NCBI RefSeq assembly: GCF_001039355.2
Contig: NW_019775661.1
Span: 118,108 to 182,107, forward strand
Direction: 5' to 3'
Source of the DNA: Lingula anatina
Taxonomy: Eukaryota; Brachiopoda; Lingulata; Lingulida; Lingulidae
DNA: 64,000 bases
Positions 11,718-25,800 of the stretch are shown here, piece after piece. The notes under the pieces were generated by a model. That model was not told the origin of the DNA and did not search any database. It was given only the letters and a program-made list of their open reading frames with translations. Numbering within the stretch: position 1 is the first letter of the stretch; every line of letters begins with the position of its first letter. Both the position numbers and the translations under genes were made by a program.

Positions 11718-14700
11718 CTGAAATTAAAAAAAATTATGAGCACTGCTTGACATTTATAGAAATGTTAAGCGTCACGTAATTTTAACCGTAGCCTAAGTGC
11801 TGTAGTCAAATATATCATGTTCAGTAAATAAAGACTTATTTTGAGAAGAAAAATATTAAATATATGTTAAATTTGAATGTTCATAGAGCTAATAAACTTT
11901 TTTATTATGTGAGGAGTTGAGAGACTGATTTGATGGCAGGTCCAACGAACGAACTTTGCAGCATCATAGGCTTAGGAGCCGGGTGTGCTGGGGTAGGGGG
12001 GTTGGGGGAGTAAGGGGACCTGTCCACTTTTTTAAGTTAGTTGAATACTTGAATACGTCATTAGAATATGACGAAGAGGCTGAGACCCCAGCCAACAGAT
12101 GCCAAAGTTCTATAACATACCCCTTGCTAAATGTTTTCCCTCTCTAAATGAAATGTAAAAGGTTAGCACCCACTCGGCATAAAATATTCTTGCTTTCTAC
12201 GCACCAGTAGTATTCAATATAGTGTAAGAAGTATATTTTAGATTTGGTAATATGGGGTATTCAAGTTCTCAAAGGAAACATGGTGATACAGACCAAATTT
12301 TGTTAAGTATTTTATCTTATTGGCGGCGAATCACCAGTCCAAGCCCTAATTCAACTTCAACTACACTTCGACATACACGCAAAATATTTCGCAATTTTGA
12401 AGTTCGTAACTCAACATTCTGTGAAGATTATAAAAATCGAAGAGTTGCCACCCGATAGGTCTACATTTGATTCAAAATAGGTGAAACAATTTAACAGCTA
12501 GAAGAGAAATGAGCTCATGAATTATTTTTGCAATATCGTGTGTTTGCACTTTCAGAACTGCATGTCTCTCATTGCAGATTTATCGGAAACCTTGCCATTT
12601 TACCTATGTAAAATCAACCATAACATTATGCGACTTATTTTGGGTAGCGTTGGTGTAAATTACAAACGCCGGTAAAAAGACCATTAAACTAGGCCCTACT
12701 CCAAAATGGATATTTTTATCTTATTTTACTTTTAGACATGTGAATCGAATAAACCACTGAAATAATGTAATGCTGGCATATAGCTGCATCTGACTCACAG
12801 CCTGGAGAAAAATCTGTGGCTAACATAAACTGTTTGACAAGAGTACCTCCACCAAATGTCAGATTTTTTCTCACACTCCTTGTGTTGAATATTTCATTAA
12901 ACAACCACAACTCCTTTCTTTGACAATCCCCAGACCTTCCGTTAATTGGTTCCCCCCGCCCAAAAATTATATATGATTTTGTTTTTGTGATCCCTGCCTC
13001 TCAAGTTGTAAATTTTAGAAGTTGTCATCTATTTAAGTTACATCCATCCGGCACGACTTCATTCAATCCCTATACTAACTTTTTTCATGCAAATGTTTCC
13101 CACTTTTTAATTTGTCAGTAATTGCCATGCCACGAATTTATAAAAGATGATAGTTTATTTGATTTTAATTTCCATCGTAAAAACCAACATGTGGCATCTA
13201 TGGCAACGGGATGTGTGGCATCGGAATCCGGCCTCCCTCAGTGGAAGAGCACTCATGTGCAGACGTTCTAAATTGTCAAGAAACAATACGAAAATAACGG
13301 AAGGAATTTACGACATTGTTCTCTCTGAGGCTGGAGTTCAGTAGCCACCTGCTATGTTGTGACGGTTTATGTAAATAGGCAGGTGTGCAGTGACACATTC
13401 GGGAAAATAATATCTAAAGACTGCAGACACTTTGTTCAAAGTCAACGTGACTGTTTAATTTGGTGTTTGAAATATGTGTTTCGCCCCTGGATGAAATGTT
13501 TTTATTCTCCAACTTAATTTTGCTAGATTTAAAAATCGGTCAAAATCCCAAGCATACTTAAACAACCCTAAAAAACGTCTAAGAGTAAATGTGAATAGGT
13601 TTTAAAATTGTTTTTTCATTACAGTTTTGTAACTATTTGCAAAATAAGGTCGCCATTCGAATCATTCCGCAGAACCAGAATAAATATCACAAAGTGATTT
13701 TTAATTAAAAACACTTCATCAAGAACTTCAAAGATATATGATTAATCTGTACTATCACACACAGTTGCCGGGGTTTTTATAAACAGGGTCTTTCCTAGAA
13801 GGCGCATAGTAGTGCCGTAGAACAGAGTTGTTTTGATGTACTTACAATTATGGAAGAAAAAGGTGTTAATGTCATTACGTGGTTGTCATAACCTCTTAAC
13901 AAGCCATAAATTTGCTTAAGTGCTCTGTCAAATGGAGACAATGATAGTTTTACATCGGTTGCACACTGGTTCCTAGTTTAAAGCTTATCATACATAATAA
14001 TTGATGTGTAAAATTAAGGGGCAGGGGTTAAGACATATTTTTGAATGGTGATCCCTTTCACACATTTAAGTAACATTTGTCTACATGATTTACGACGAAA
14101 TAGAGGAAAGTGCTCTCGAGCCACTAACACCTTGTGTGTAGAAATCTCTCCGCAGTATATGCAAATGATTCACATTTCACTCGTGTTTCTAAGTAGGCGC
14201 TCATTAAACTCTGCCTCACCTATATATTTTCTCGTTCTTATGAAGTTACCCACGTCTTTGCCATTTCCTCTTTTAATATGCACAATTAACATCTGACCGT
14301 ACAAAACACGCTGTGGCATTAGCCCATATGTATTCATAATACTGTATGCATCTTGACTAATTTAAACCTATATATTAAAACTATTATTTCCATGTTATTT
14401 TAAAACTGTGATATATTAATGAACGGGGTAAAAACAGGTGGAAACACTTGCGCACGCTAAAAAAAAATTAAATTTCATTTCATATAAAAATGAAAAAAAA
14501 AGATTCTTCAAAACCCCACTACCCTTTTGCAAATCAACGGAGTTCTCTGTTCATTATCTCAGTAAGAAGATTTGATAGTAGAAACTGCATACCACGCTAC
14601 AAAACTGTTTTTTTTTCCTCGATAAGGAGGGACCAAAAAATCAATGAAAGAAGAAAATCTAAATAACATTTATGATAAATATGCAATTAAACCAATTAAT

Positions 14701-15528
14701 TTTCAAATTAACATTGGCAAGCTTTCTGTGGCTTGATTGTCCAGGATTTTATATAAATTCATACTATGTTGGGGAAGCCTTTTAGCAGGAATTCCGGTGC
14801 AAAATATAGTTATAAGTCCAGCAAATGAAAAGGACAAGTATGCATATAAATCTCAATTTATAAGTAGGGTATATACTCAATAAGTAATATTGTGTTATTG
14901 TAAAAGATGGCATATGAACAGAATTGCCTTTTTCTTTCACCGGTTTATTTTAACTCATAGGGCAAAATATGCACACGTGTATCACTATAATAATAAAATA
15001 ATTAAATGGGAATGACATTTTGACATATTGCTGGATATTACTGATTTTTAACATTTTAGAAATTGGTGTTCTCTGCCAATATTTTGCGATAGTTAAGACA
15101 TCTTATGCATGTAGAATTATAATTTACGCTGCTAATTAATAGTGCACTATAACTGGTTGCATTTGTTTAATTAGACACAAAAGTTGTCTTACAAAAATTC
15201 TGCTTATTTTGTTTATACTATCAAGATATTTTGAATACTTTAAAAACTTTTAAAATTTTGTTATCTTACATTATTTGTCTAATACGTTTGACAGCAATAT
15301 GACGATCAATTACAAATTTGCAGAAGTCATATTTTGCTGTGATGCCATTGAATTGACAAGACATTTTAAAAAAGACCACAACGGGTTTTTTACACAATTG
15401 ACACCATTACAAATATCAAGAAAGATTTTTACCATCAAAATATGCACAAGCACTTTCATTATAAAATTTCAACTGTGCCTGTTTATTGCTGATATTATGA
15501 AATCCCCATTTCACTGTATGTTACCTAC
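11718..15528 (-). other. NK3 intron 1
   Basis: A 3.8-kb phase-1 intron between the eh1 exon and the homeobox exon. Very AT-rich, with no further gene or recognisable transposon. Confidence 0.85.
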
Positions 15529-16099
15529 CCGTTAAAGAAGTCATCTCTATGTCATCAGACACCATTTGACACTCTTCACTTTCTGAATATAACTGTGAAT
15601 CTTCCTCAGAATCGACAACCTCAATTTCCTTTTCGTGTTCATTTTCCTCGAAATATTCTTTTCTATTAATAGAATCAGCCAATGGATCTGAATCCATCGT
15701 CTCCATCTTGTTTTCGGACGAGGTATTATCTGCAGATGAATTTCTGCAGTCATCTAGGCCCCTGTTTGAGTCCGCGTGACATCCTAGGTCTATTTTCACC
15801 TTTTCTGAATTTTCGATTGGCTTATCTTCGACCTTTAAACGTTCAGAGAGTTGAATGTGACTTGATTCTGCTGGAGGTTCTTCTCGGCTAGAATATTCTT
15901 TCTGGGGGTAACGTGTCAGACACTCCATCAGATCCGTGCATTTTTGGTCTACGCTTGCAGTTATTAACTTAATGTTACCGCTTGCTACTGTTTTCATTCT
16001 GTTCGTAAGTATTGCATCGATGGAAAAAGGGGTACTGGCGGTTGTTCTCTCCGTCTTGTTCATAATACATCGCCGGGAGTTCTCCTCCGTATCCGTCAT
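15529..16099 (-). CDS. NK3: NK3 / bagpipe (Nkx3) homeobox gene, exon 1 (TN/eh1 exon)
   Basis: First coding exon, residues 1-190 plus one base. NK3/bagpipe proteins are nuclear regulators of visceral mesoderm and of some skeletal tissues in vertebrates. The TN/eh1 repressor motif TPFSIDAIL is at residues 23-31. The remainder is polar, with a strongly acidic stretch just before the homeodomain exon. The ATG at 16,097-16,099 is the most upstream in-frame ATG after a stop; a second Met at residue 13 is also possible. Two donors overlap at the 3' end; GTAGGT (exon end 15,529) is chosen because only that phase joins exon 2. Total length 322 aa is close to human NKX3-2 (333 aa). It lies in the same direction as NK4 and head to head with Lbx. 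Confidence 0.93.
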
Positions 16100-16394
16100 T
16101 ATAACTCCCCCAATCCACCAAGTCCAAACTTTATTATTCCTCAGACGTGACGGCCACGGCAAGACAGTCTTTGGATTCAACTCGCTGACATGGAATCGGC
16201 TTTGGCACTATAAACGCCAATATTAACCAAACAGAGCGAGTCCAGGTAATAAAATCTTGTTGCCACCTATTTTTCTTCACTCTCTTACGTAAATCATACG
16301 CCAGCAGTGTATAATATTAAGGAACGGTGAGCATGTACCCCAAGACTCTTCCCTCGTACACTTTTCTAGTTAAAGACGAGGAGGCCTGCCCCTT

Positions 16395-16405
16395 CTATTT
16401 ATATA
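16395..16405 (-). promoter_or_regulatory. TATA box of NK3
   Basis: TATATAAATAG on the minus strand, flanked by a GC-rich stretch, about 296 bp upstream of the NK3 ATG. It implies transcription starting near 16,370 and a 5' UTR of roughly 270 bases. A canonical E-box CACGTG lies further upstream at 16,548-16,553. The match is close to consensus and properly placed, but transcription start was not tested. Confidence 0.5.
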
Positions 16406-17885
16406 CTCTTCAGTTCAGCACCTTTGCTACTAAACAATTCATCAGTCAGGGGCAATATTTCAATTCCGTCTTCATCACGTTGGCTTGACAGCTTCATAGT
16501 CGGATTGGCAGATCCACAGGCTCCCATGAATCAACAGCGGTCGCGGACACGTGATCGGCCCCCGAACTACTGGAAATCCATTTAACCAACGAGCAAAACA
16601 ATCAATTCATACTTAAGCTTCATTTTGGGGCTTCCCAGGCATTTGACACTATTTGTTGGCATAAGGCGGATATGCGACTTATTGGTTTTCCGATCGTCTA
16701 ATTAGAGCGATTAGCCCTTTGATTAATTTACCTGTAATTAATTGCTGTATTTTCATTGGTCAAGCGGATCCGAGAGGAATTATCTCCGACAGTTTGATAG
16801 CAATTACATCCACTACCGGTAAAGCACCCCTTGCCCACGAGGAGGACGCGGTGTTTATTTGCGCTAAACACAGAACTCGTTCTCCGTTACCACTTTCTTG
16901 AGGATGTGAAACATACACATCAGCCCCTACTCATAACATACTCATTGTCTATTTACAAACTTGATAAACGAAAGCAGTTTCTTAAAAGCCCCCAATAGGA
17001 GTTCTTGTCGGTCTCTCTAAATGGCCTGCTTGGGTGGTCGACGATATTTAGTAATCGAGGATCATTAAAAGAAAAAATATAATAGTTTTTTATTTGACTT
17101 GAGCAAAGATTTCTACTTGGGATTATCTGATTTATAGCATTGATTGATTTACCTAGACCGTGACTAAATACTTATCCCAACTTGATCTGGGAATGCCTAT
17201 GAGCGTGAGAAACAAGTTAATAGGCGTGCAAATCTTAATCCTTATTACTGGAAACACATCCTATTAGGCATGAAGGCGTTTCTGTTATTTCATAATAAAG
17301 GCTATATTTTTAAGGTATTTCTTTGAAAATGTTGATATATTTTATCCCTACCCTTTTCTGTAGTTTATAAAACTCTTAGTTAAATTTTGATTGACAGGAG
17401 ATCAGACAATTAATATTTTCGTAAGTCGAAAATCAATAGAATTATGTTTTGTTGGCTACTCTTGGGAAAATGATTTGAAGGATATCACAATCCTGTTACT
17501 CTGATTGACGAAGCTTCTATATTATTTTTACTTAAGCGTGTAGTCTTTGTTCATTGCAAGAAAAGTATTCGATATTAATGAAAATAAAAAATCGTGCCCT
17601 AAGTGGTGCTTGTCAACAAATGAAAGTCATAATCATCTATGGAAACACTCCTTTGTTTAAATGTTAATAAATTGTGGTGTCCTTTAAAGGGGAAATTTAG
17701 TTAAATTTATTTGCATTTTGTACTGCTTGAAAGATCACTTGGATTATTGCATCACTTAAATTCTTTCGTTGATATTCAAGCAAAATTTGTTATCAAGTTA
17801 TATTGACTCCAATATTAAATATATTTCATAGTGATTTCACGTGTGATTCATAATTCTGTATGTTTGTGACATGGAAAAAAATCCT

Positions 17886-17888
<3 letters not shown>

Positions 17889-17939
<51 letters not shown>
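17889..17939. repeat. (CT)n microsatellite, 51 bp
   Basis: Perfect CT dinucleotide run. On the minus strand it creates an artefactual Arg-Glu repeat frame. Confidence 0.98.
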
Positions 17940-17941
<2 letters not shown>

Positions 17942-19784
17942 CCCGCTGTCAGACAGGAGAGCAGAAGAAAAGCACCTGTCTAAAAGTATGTTATGTGTGC
18001 CCGCATACGCATTAAACTCTGGAGGTGTACATACTGAAAACAAACACTGACTTCCACTTAGCAGCGAACACAGCGGTGAACAGGCCAGCAGCTTCTCTAT
18101 CGCCTATCAATCAAACCCTGACACTGCCAACAGCACTCATGGGTGAAAATAGAATTAAATACTGTGAATTAACATATTCAAATTTTAGTTCCTTATCTTT
18201 CACTCATATCCTATGTAAGTTGATTCACTGACAATCTATAGTGACATGATTGTAAAGCACTAAGACTTACCGTTTGAATTTAGCGTCATTCTTAGTTGGT
18301 GAAATGTATATTTATTATTTTCTTTAATTCTCCTTCAGCTATTTGTCGCCCTATTTATCTTTGGCGATTATATTATAGACCGTTTTTATGAAGTTGTTGA
18401 ACCATGGCGTTTTTACACTGTTCAGTTACAGTTTGGGTCGTCGTATTTCACTATGTTTAAGAAGAAACGAGGTTAATTCAAATACATTTTATGTCTGCAA
18501 TTTAATTTTGGATACAGACGATATTGTTGTAAATGGCTGAAAGCAAATCAGGTTATTGATGATAAGATGGGATAGGCAGTGTTTTGATAAAATAAAATTA
18601 TATATATAATAGTTTTTTTTCCTAAAATGAATAATCACACATATTTACGATTTAGAAATCCCTTTTCAAGAAAAAATTATTATTGGGTAACTGTCGGCTA
18701 TCCCAGTTGGTATTATTACACAAATTAGTCACAGTGCTCACTTTGAACGGTGCTAGAATATTTCATCTGCGTTTTTTGTAACTTGATGTTCTCGATTCAG
18801 CTTATTCATATTCAAAGATTGACACCTGTTTCAACCGTGCATCATTTTTAAATATTAACAGTAATTCTTTAGACTTGGCAGCAGCTCAAAAAATATTTTC
18901 TTTCATATTCTGTCATTAACACTATCCATTACGGTGCTTGTAGACACACCCTTTATTATACCACATTACAATTCATATATGATAAACGCTGTTATTGTAG
19001 GTGGTTTAAAACTCCATGCCCTTTCTAAAACTGACTTTTCCCCATCGGTGTCCATGATTTAGGATATTCCCTTGCCTTAAGACGGGATGTCAACTTTTCT
19101 GAAATTTATATGCCCTCGGTGCTTCTTTCTTTATTGGTACGTTCAAGTCCTTTCTTATTTCTCTATGTTTCCCATGCCTTGGTTAGAGACTGCCGTCTGA
19201 TAGGTTTTGAGACTTAGTAATTGGTCGTGATAAGTGGTGGGGATCTTCTGGGCCTATTGGAAATGTGAATTTTATGTTAGCAGTAAAAATTAATAGCAGT
19301 GTTCTGGAGTTTATATCATTTTTCCTATCGAGAGTCACAAAAAGTACACCACAAGTTCAAAGAGTTCAACTCTCTACCTCGTACAATACTATCTAAACAA
19401 AATAAGTTGATTTCAGAAATGATTCCTTGTGTTCAACACCAGTAAATTCAGTGCCACTCTTGCATTGCGGTAGCTGTGATAACATAAATTCGGTCTCATC
19501 CATACATTGCGGTAGCCGTGATAAAAAATGTTAGCTGCCCTTACACTGGTTAACTATCAGCAAGAATGTATGCTATCAGTGGCAGCACAGGGAACCTCTA
19601 CCACATTTGTTCAGTCCATGTCCTAAATTTAAAAACATTATTCGATAGTGGCTATGTAAAGTCTTACTGCAATAAAAGGGTGTTTCTCATACATCTACAA
19701 ATGTTGCAAGTGATCCTGTGAAATAATGACTAAGTGCTTCAATAACTGTTGAATAAAGATTTCGATGACAGATTGTTTGGGTTT

Positions 19785-19788
<4 letters not shown>

Positions 19789-19836
<48 letters not shown>

Positions 19837-19840
19837 TTTT
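19789..19840. repeat. (TTTA)n microsatellite
   Basis: About 13 perfect TTTA units. The apparent Tyr/Leu/Phe/Ile reading frame across it is an artefact. Confidence 0.97.
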
Positions 19841-22800
19841 CTTTTTCTTTTTTATCATACTTATTACAAGTACATGTAATTCATACTTTTTAACGGATTT
19901 CTTTTGTTACTTATTCATCTTTGTCTTTTAATTTTAATATTCATTTATTCATTTGTCCGTTTATTCTTAATTCATTCGTTTTTACCTTTCTATCATACTT
20001 GTTTATCCATCCATTTATCTGTTTTTAGAATGTGTTTAAATTTTCTATACATCATTCCAATTGATTCTTAAATTAATAACATATGACTGTAGTGTAATTC
20101 AGATGATGGTTATACAGTTTTAAGTAGATAATACTAAAGAGAAACTCTGAAACTCTGTCTAGAATCAACAAGGTAATTTGTCATACCAAAGATATTACTC
20201 CAATCTTTATCAATATTCAGCCAGAGCTGTGTAAAAACCGATCATTTACCGGAGTCGAGAAACTCAAGATTTGTGTAACAGAGTCCGCCTTCCATTACTT
20301 TTAAACAAGTTAGCTAAGTGGGACTTATGGCTTCAAAATTTAGAACAATTTCTTTGAATCATTTTACATGCATTTCTAAATTGTTCATCATCTGTAATGG
20401 GATGGGCTGGTTTCAGAAATAGTCTGAAAACATAGTCATTTCTGATATATTTATATTTCTATATACATTAACTTTAACATTCAAATGTTCAGAATGTTCT
20501 GAGGTGCATATGTACTGTAACTTTTTAAAGAAATATATTACATTTATTATTTTAATAATTATCATTATTTTCATTTGCTCTTATTATGCATTTATTATGC
20601 ATATTCCGTTTTAATATGAGTGGACATTCGTATATGCTAACCATGAACAACTTTCACGGAAAACACATAGATGCTCATCCTTTAACCATGTTACCTATAG
20701 ACTCCACCACTTTTCAGACATAAAAATCGCATACTGAGCAAATTGGTTTCCTCGAGACGTAATATGACGCAGTTTAGTAAAGGGGCTGCAACCAAGCATT
20801 GCCAAGACGCGATCAACCATGATGTCTTCTCTACTGCAATTCTCTTCCCTTCACGCTGTAATTGTGAACATCGATAAAATAATTTTGGTAACACAGTTTC
20901 CGTTTCAGCCATGTACATTCACCGCCGACTCAAACCTAATTTTAGTCGTAAAAACTCGTCAGGCAGAGCTTGTCACTTTGCATTTAAGTCTCCAGGAATT
21001 ATCGTCCCCACATTAACACATATTACTAAAACGCAAGGCGCTAGCAAACACTTTTCGCCAATCTCCATTCCTAGGAGAAATGATCGACGGTGGTTAAAAT
21101 GAATTTGGGAATAGGTCGTATTTAATAGTCGGCCTTAAATCATCCTTACACCCAATTAAGGACCCGTAATGGAGATGAATCTTTTTGAATCAATTCGCTA
21201 GATAGTTGTAATTTGATTTGAGTGGATGCTTAATGGTATGATGATACCTGGCAACATATGCGCCGCACAGAGAGCCCGACAATTGACTTAAAAAACCGAC
21301 TTAAACTGGGAATAAATATTTTCGAGGCGGGCCATTACCAAGGTTCGTGAAAGATTTTTGCTTCAACGCCGTTATGTATGCATCATGAAGCGGACCATTA
21401 TGACTAAAATTGCACAAAAAATGAATGGACATAACCTCTAATAGCTTTATCGAAGAAATTGATATTAGCCCTGAAAAGTATATATAAAGTAGAGATTACG
21501 TAATGCACATTGCTCTTGTAAATCGAGTGTTAACTGTATTTCCAATTCTTTCCGTATAAGATATTATATCCTTATGAATCTCGTGTTTCATTTATCATCT
21601 TTTACATAGTAATGGTGAAAATTCATTAGGTTTGGTGTACGTACAGGTACACTAGCCTTTTGCTTACATCACAAATTTCACAAGGTCCATGAAAATAAAT
21701 TTTTAGAGAGTTGCAGCCATAATTCTGATTTTATGTGTTGCACGCATAAAACTCATAGAGTTAACTAGAAGTGCATTTACATAATGAAATGACATATATA
21801 TTTTTCTTTCCTTACACTCAAATTTTAGTCATCGTTAAACAGCTGTCTGTCCCTCAAAGCTCCGCGATCAAAGATTTTCGCACTTGACCTTGCCCCTTTA
21901 CACTCTAATGTAGATGTCGACCGATGTGTTTGTCAAATTATGAACAAATGAGCGAATTTTACGCCATATCGTTTGTACACATGTGCTCAAGAATTGAAAA
22001 CACAGATGCCCTTACACGCTGTCCTCGAGGAGAGATGTGATATGAATTACCCGATGCACGTGCTACCGTAGAATTTGGAAAAAACGCAATATCATGGCAG
22101 GATTCTCATAGCATTTCTCTATAAATTTGTTAAGTCGGGTAGCTTAGAGAGCATTGATTTAATTTTCCTTCAAAAGCGGCCAGTTTGTCAAAAGGTTATC
22201 CGTATATTCCAAAATCTATAGATAATTCCGAACGGAAAAATACTGCTCACGCGACTGCATTGTTTCCCCTGACTCCGGCAAATAAAAGGCCATATATTGT
22301 GTTATCTCCGACCGAGGTGTGACTGCCCTCTTTATTGGATGTTTTAACCTTTATAAACCGTTAAAAGGGTTCGATTGATCGTCTCATTGTTAATTCGATG
22401 AATTTGACTGATATGCTATTTAAATACTGAGACTTAATTGCCAATTGTGATAAAATATGTCCCAACCTCGTATTTTATCATGGCGCGTAGGTGCTGTTAA
22501 TATGACCGATGAAAAAAGGCGGTGTCTTTGACAGGCCCCCAGGTGGGACAGGTCTTCGCCTTGAAAGTCAAATATCTATAATTTGACAAACTTACTAACA
22601 ACATCATCAGCTTATATTTTTTTTATTTAATTGGCAGATATGCCAAGCATTTGTTTTCAGCGCTGTGAAAGTTAACAATTCTAAAACAATGAAATTTAGC
22701 TGCGAGCAATCAGTGACCACTTTTTAACCATTTATTTTCACAAATGTTCTTAATTTTTACGTGTGGCTGAATGATAAAAAACGGTAAATTTTGAAACGTA

Positions 22801-25800
22801 TGCAGTAGAGTGATGGAGCTTTTTTCTTGTGATGTTTAGAAGGGATATCAGCATATGTTAGCAAAGATCAGTGGGCGCATGGAAAATAGCTTCAAAGGGG
22901 ACTAAAATCGTTGAACTTTAGAACAATTTGCATAATTTCAATGAACCGAGGAGCAGTGACATTATTCAGAGTCTTGGAATTACCCTTTAAAATGTATTTC
23001 TCCGTGGTTGGCATCTTATTGCAGTCAACGGCGAATTCCTGTCGTCGTGTCATTAGCAATGTATCTGCACAGTGATAGATGTTGACACAAGCGTTGTCGT
23101 TAGATATGAATATGAAACAACCACTGTAGAAATTCATGCAGCTCACATGAACTCTCTGTTGGAACTGCCATTCATCTTCAGAATTCATCTCAACTTGAAT
23201 TAATATCTACTCATGCCAATGGCTGTTAAAACGCCCTTAAATAATATCACTGAAGCCGCGGCGTACCTTACAAATTACGACTTTAATCGACAATGAAGAA
23301 TAGGAACTTTGATTGAGATTTAAGTATGGTATTAACATTGCTTTTGACTCGACAAGTATTCCCTACGGGCAGAGCGTTCGGAGCAAGAAGCACAGATGGA
23401 ATTCCGGGCGTTTCATGAGCTCAAGGGCGTCTTTAGACGTTCAAGTTTCGAAAAGTATACAGCAATCTTGTATACAGAAACCACTAATTATTAAGTAGAT
23501 GTGATAATTTCATATATGGGAATAAAAAATACGTGGCGCCATGTTTTTTTGTTGGAGCTTTATAAACAGTCATATCAGGCACTTTAATGGATGATATAAC
23601 TACCAGAGTGGCTAAAACTTTGGTGATGTTCAGATATAAAATATATGAATGTCTACATATATCTGACCTAATTTAGATTATTTATGGTATGTAATCTTCT
23701 GATAGAATATCTTATAAGAATTTTTTTAAAAAATAGGTAAACAATCCATTTTGCCTAGCTTTTTCGATTAAATTTTATGTATTTGCTTTATGCATATCTA
23801 AGTATTCTATACTTGTGAATAAGTTACGACAAAATAATGGCCAAATGTTTTTAATAATGGAAGTCATATTGAATTATTTTCCCTGAGAGATGTTACAGAA
23901 TATGGGGAATATAAAGCAGTAGAATGAAAGAAACAGCCTGACAATTTTAATTGCCTGTTTATCTGACTGTTTTCCCTTTGAGTCAAAACGTGACAAAAAT
24001 AACCCCGGGTTTTGGTTGAATTAACCGAAAGTCAAACTCTATGCTAACCGTTAAAGAATTTTTGGAAACGAGCTGTCTTCAAAAGAATTAACGCCATTTA
24101 AAGTACAAAGACTGGCAAACTCAACCTTTATTATTTATTATCATTTTGCACTGCGCCCATGACTGTTTTTGAACGTGGCGTGCCACGCGTTTGTCGTGCT
24201 ACTGGGGTGGTTCCCCTTTAATTTGCGATTCGCTAATAACTGGTTTGCTGCCGCGGATGACCGAAAGAATGACGCGCCCGTGCACCTGTAGTGGTCACAA
24301 ACTTCATCAGTGATCATCAACAGGCCGTTAAAACCCATTCACTTCTTTAATGAAGTATTTACAAAACCATTTCTCATAAATCAACGACACTTGTTTTAAA
24401 ATTGGACATGCTTATGTGTATGACTACATTGTTTTCTTTACGATGACCATCGCTGCCTCTCGTGTACATTGCGATTACACAGCGCTGTCTTCATACTCGA
24501 TAAACAAAAGAATCCTATGGTGCTACAAGGTAATTGCAGCGCGAGCTGAAGACCCCAAAATACTAGATAATAAATTAAGATCTTTTCTAACGTTTATTGT
24601 AACTGTCAGGATAGCGCATTGCATGTTGTGTGGATATTAACACTGGAAACTACTACATTATCAACAAGTCCACATTCTTCTCCAACAAGACGGCAGTAGT
24701 ACAAGTTAAAGGTTTACTTTCAATGTACAGCGTATGGAGCTTTTAGAAACATAAGTCAAATCAAATGGGAAAGTTTTTTATCGTGGGTGAAAGATTTACA
24801 GACATTCTGAAATCTATTACATGAACGTTTCGACTTCCTAATTTCGAAAAAAAGACTCCATCTCGAACAACCTAACGCTCTTAAAAGTAGTATTTGAAAA
24901 GAGTTCCGAAAATGTAAGTAAAATATGAAACGTAACAGATAAGTTTTGCTGATAAAGAGGGATATTAAATTGTTGCACGTGACGTTTGTCTGACTAATTT
25001 GACATGAGAATTTGATCCACCTCGCTTACCTACAGAAAGAGACGCTCGGGTTTCAGGCAAGCTGTGCTCACGACAAGCAACGGCTTACTTCAGGCAGGAA
25101 ATATGGTATCACCAAAAATCTCGCCTGCTAAGATGAACTATAAAAAGCATATATTTGATGTTTTAACCACAGTGGCAGACGACCCCAGCCTGGCAGTGGG
25201 AAAGCGCGCGTGAACGAAACACCCCTCAAAGTACGCGACCCCGGGATAGGAACTAAATACCCACGAAATCGCTTCTGTGCCTGTCTTGTTAGAGAAGCAA
25301 TGGGCCATGGTTGACTGGCAGCGGTCTGCCTTCGACATGTGTCTGTCGTTCAGAGCTTAATAAATCATCCATCAAACCACCAAAGGGCTCGTTACCAACA
25401 TTAAAGATGTCATATTACTTCCTGCAACCTTTGCTGTTTGTCATCAGAACCCTGAATAAAACAAAATGCCATCACAAAAATTGCCGCAATATAACAACTC
25501 TCCTGGTATGAAGAATTAATTCAGTCGTAGATTTTTCCTTATTTAGCCACTCCCGTTTCTGTGCCATTATAGTATTCATTCTTTCAGGCTGATGGTGCTG
25601 ATCCCTTTGTGTGTTGCAGGCCGGCGTTGATGCCAGTGGGTGCAGATCAGACGGGGGAAGCAGACCCTTCCAGTATGGAAGCTTTTTGCTCTACATTTTA
25701 GACTCGGCTGCCGTTTCAGTTGCCAACTTCTGTAATGTTTCTTGGTAAAATTAAGAAAAAACAAAATAGCCTAGCCTAGCCAAAGGCTTTTCTCTGTTCT

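Noticed and set aside
16100-16180. Upstream extension of NK3 exon 1 to a TTG
   Set aside because: No ATG in the extension; the ATG at 16,097-16,099 is the first available.
17837-18043. Arg-Glu repeat protein
   Set aside because: Antisense translation of the CT microsatellite.
22892-23188. 98-codon minus-strand frame
   Set aside because: No motif, no splice context, AT-driven composition.
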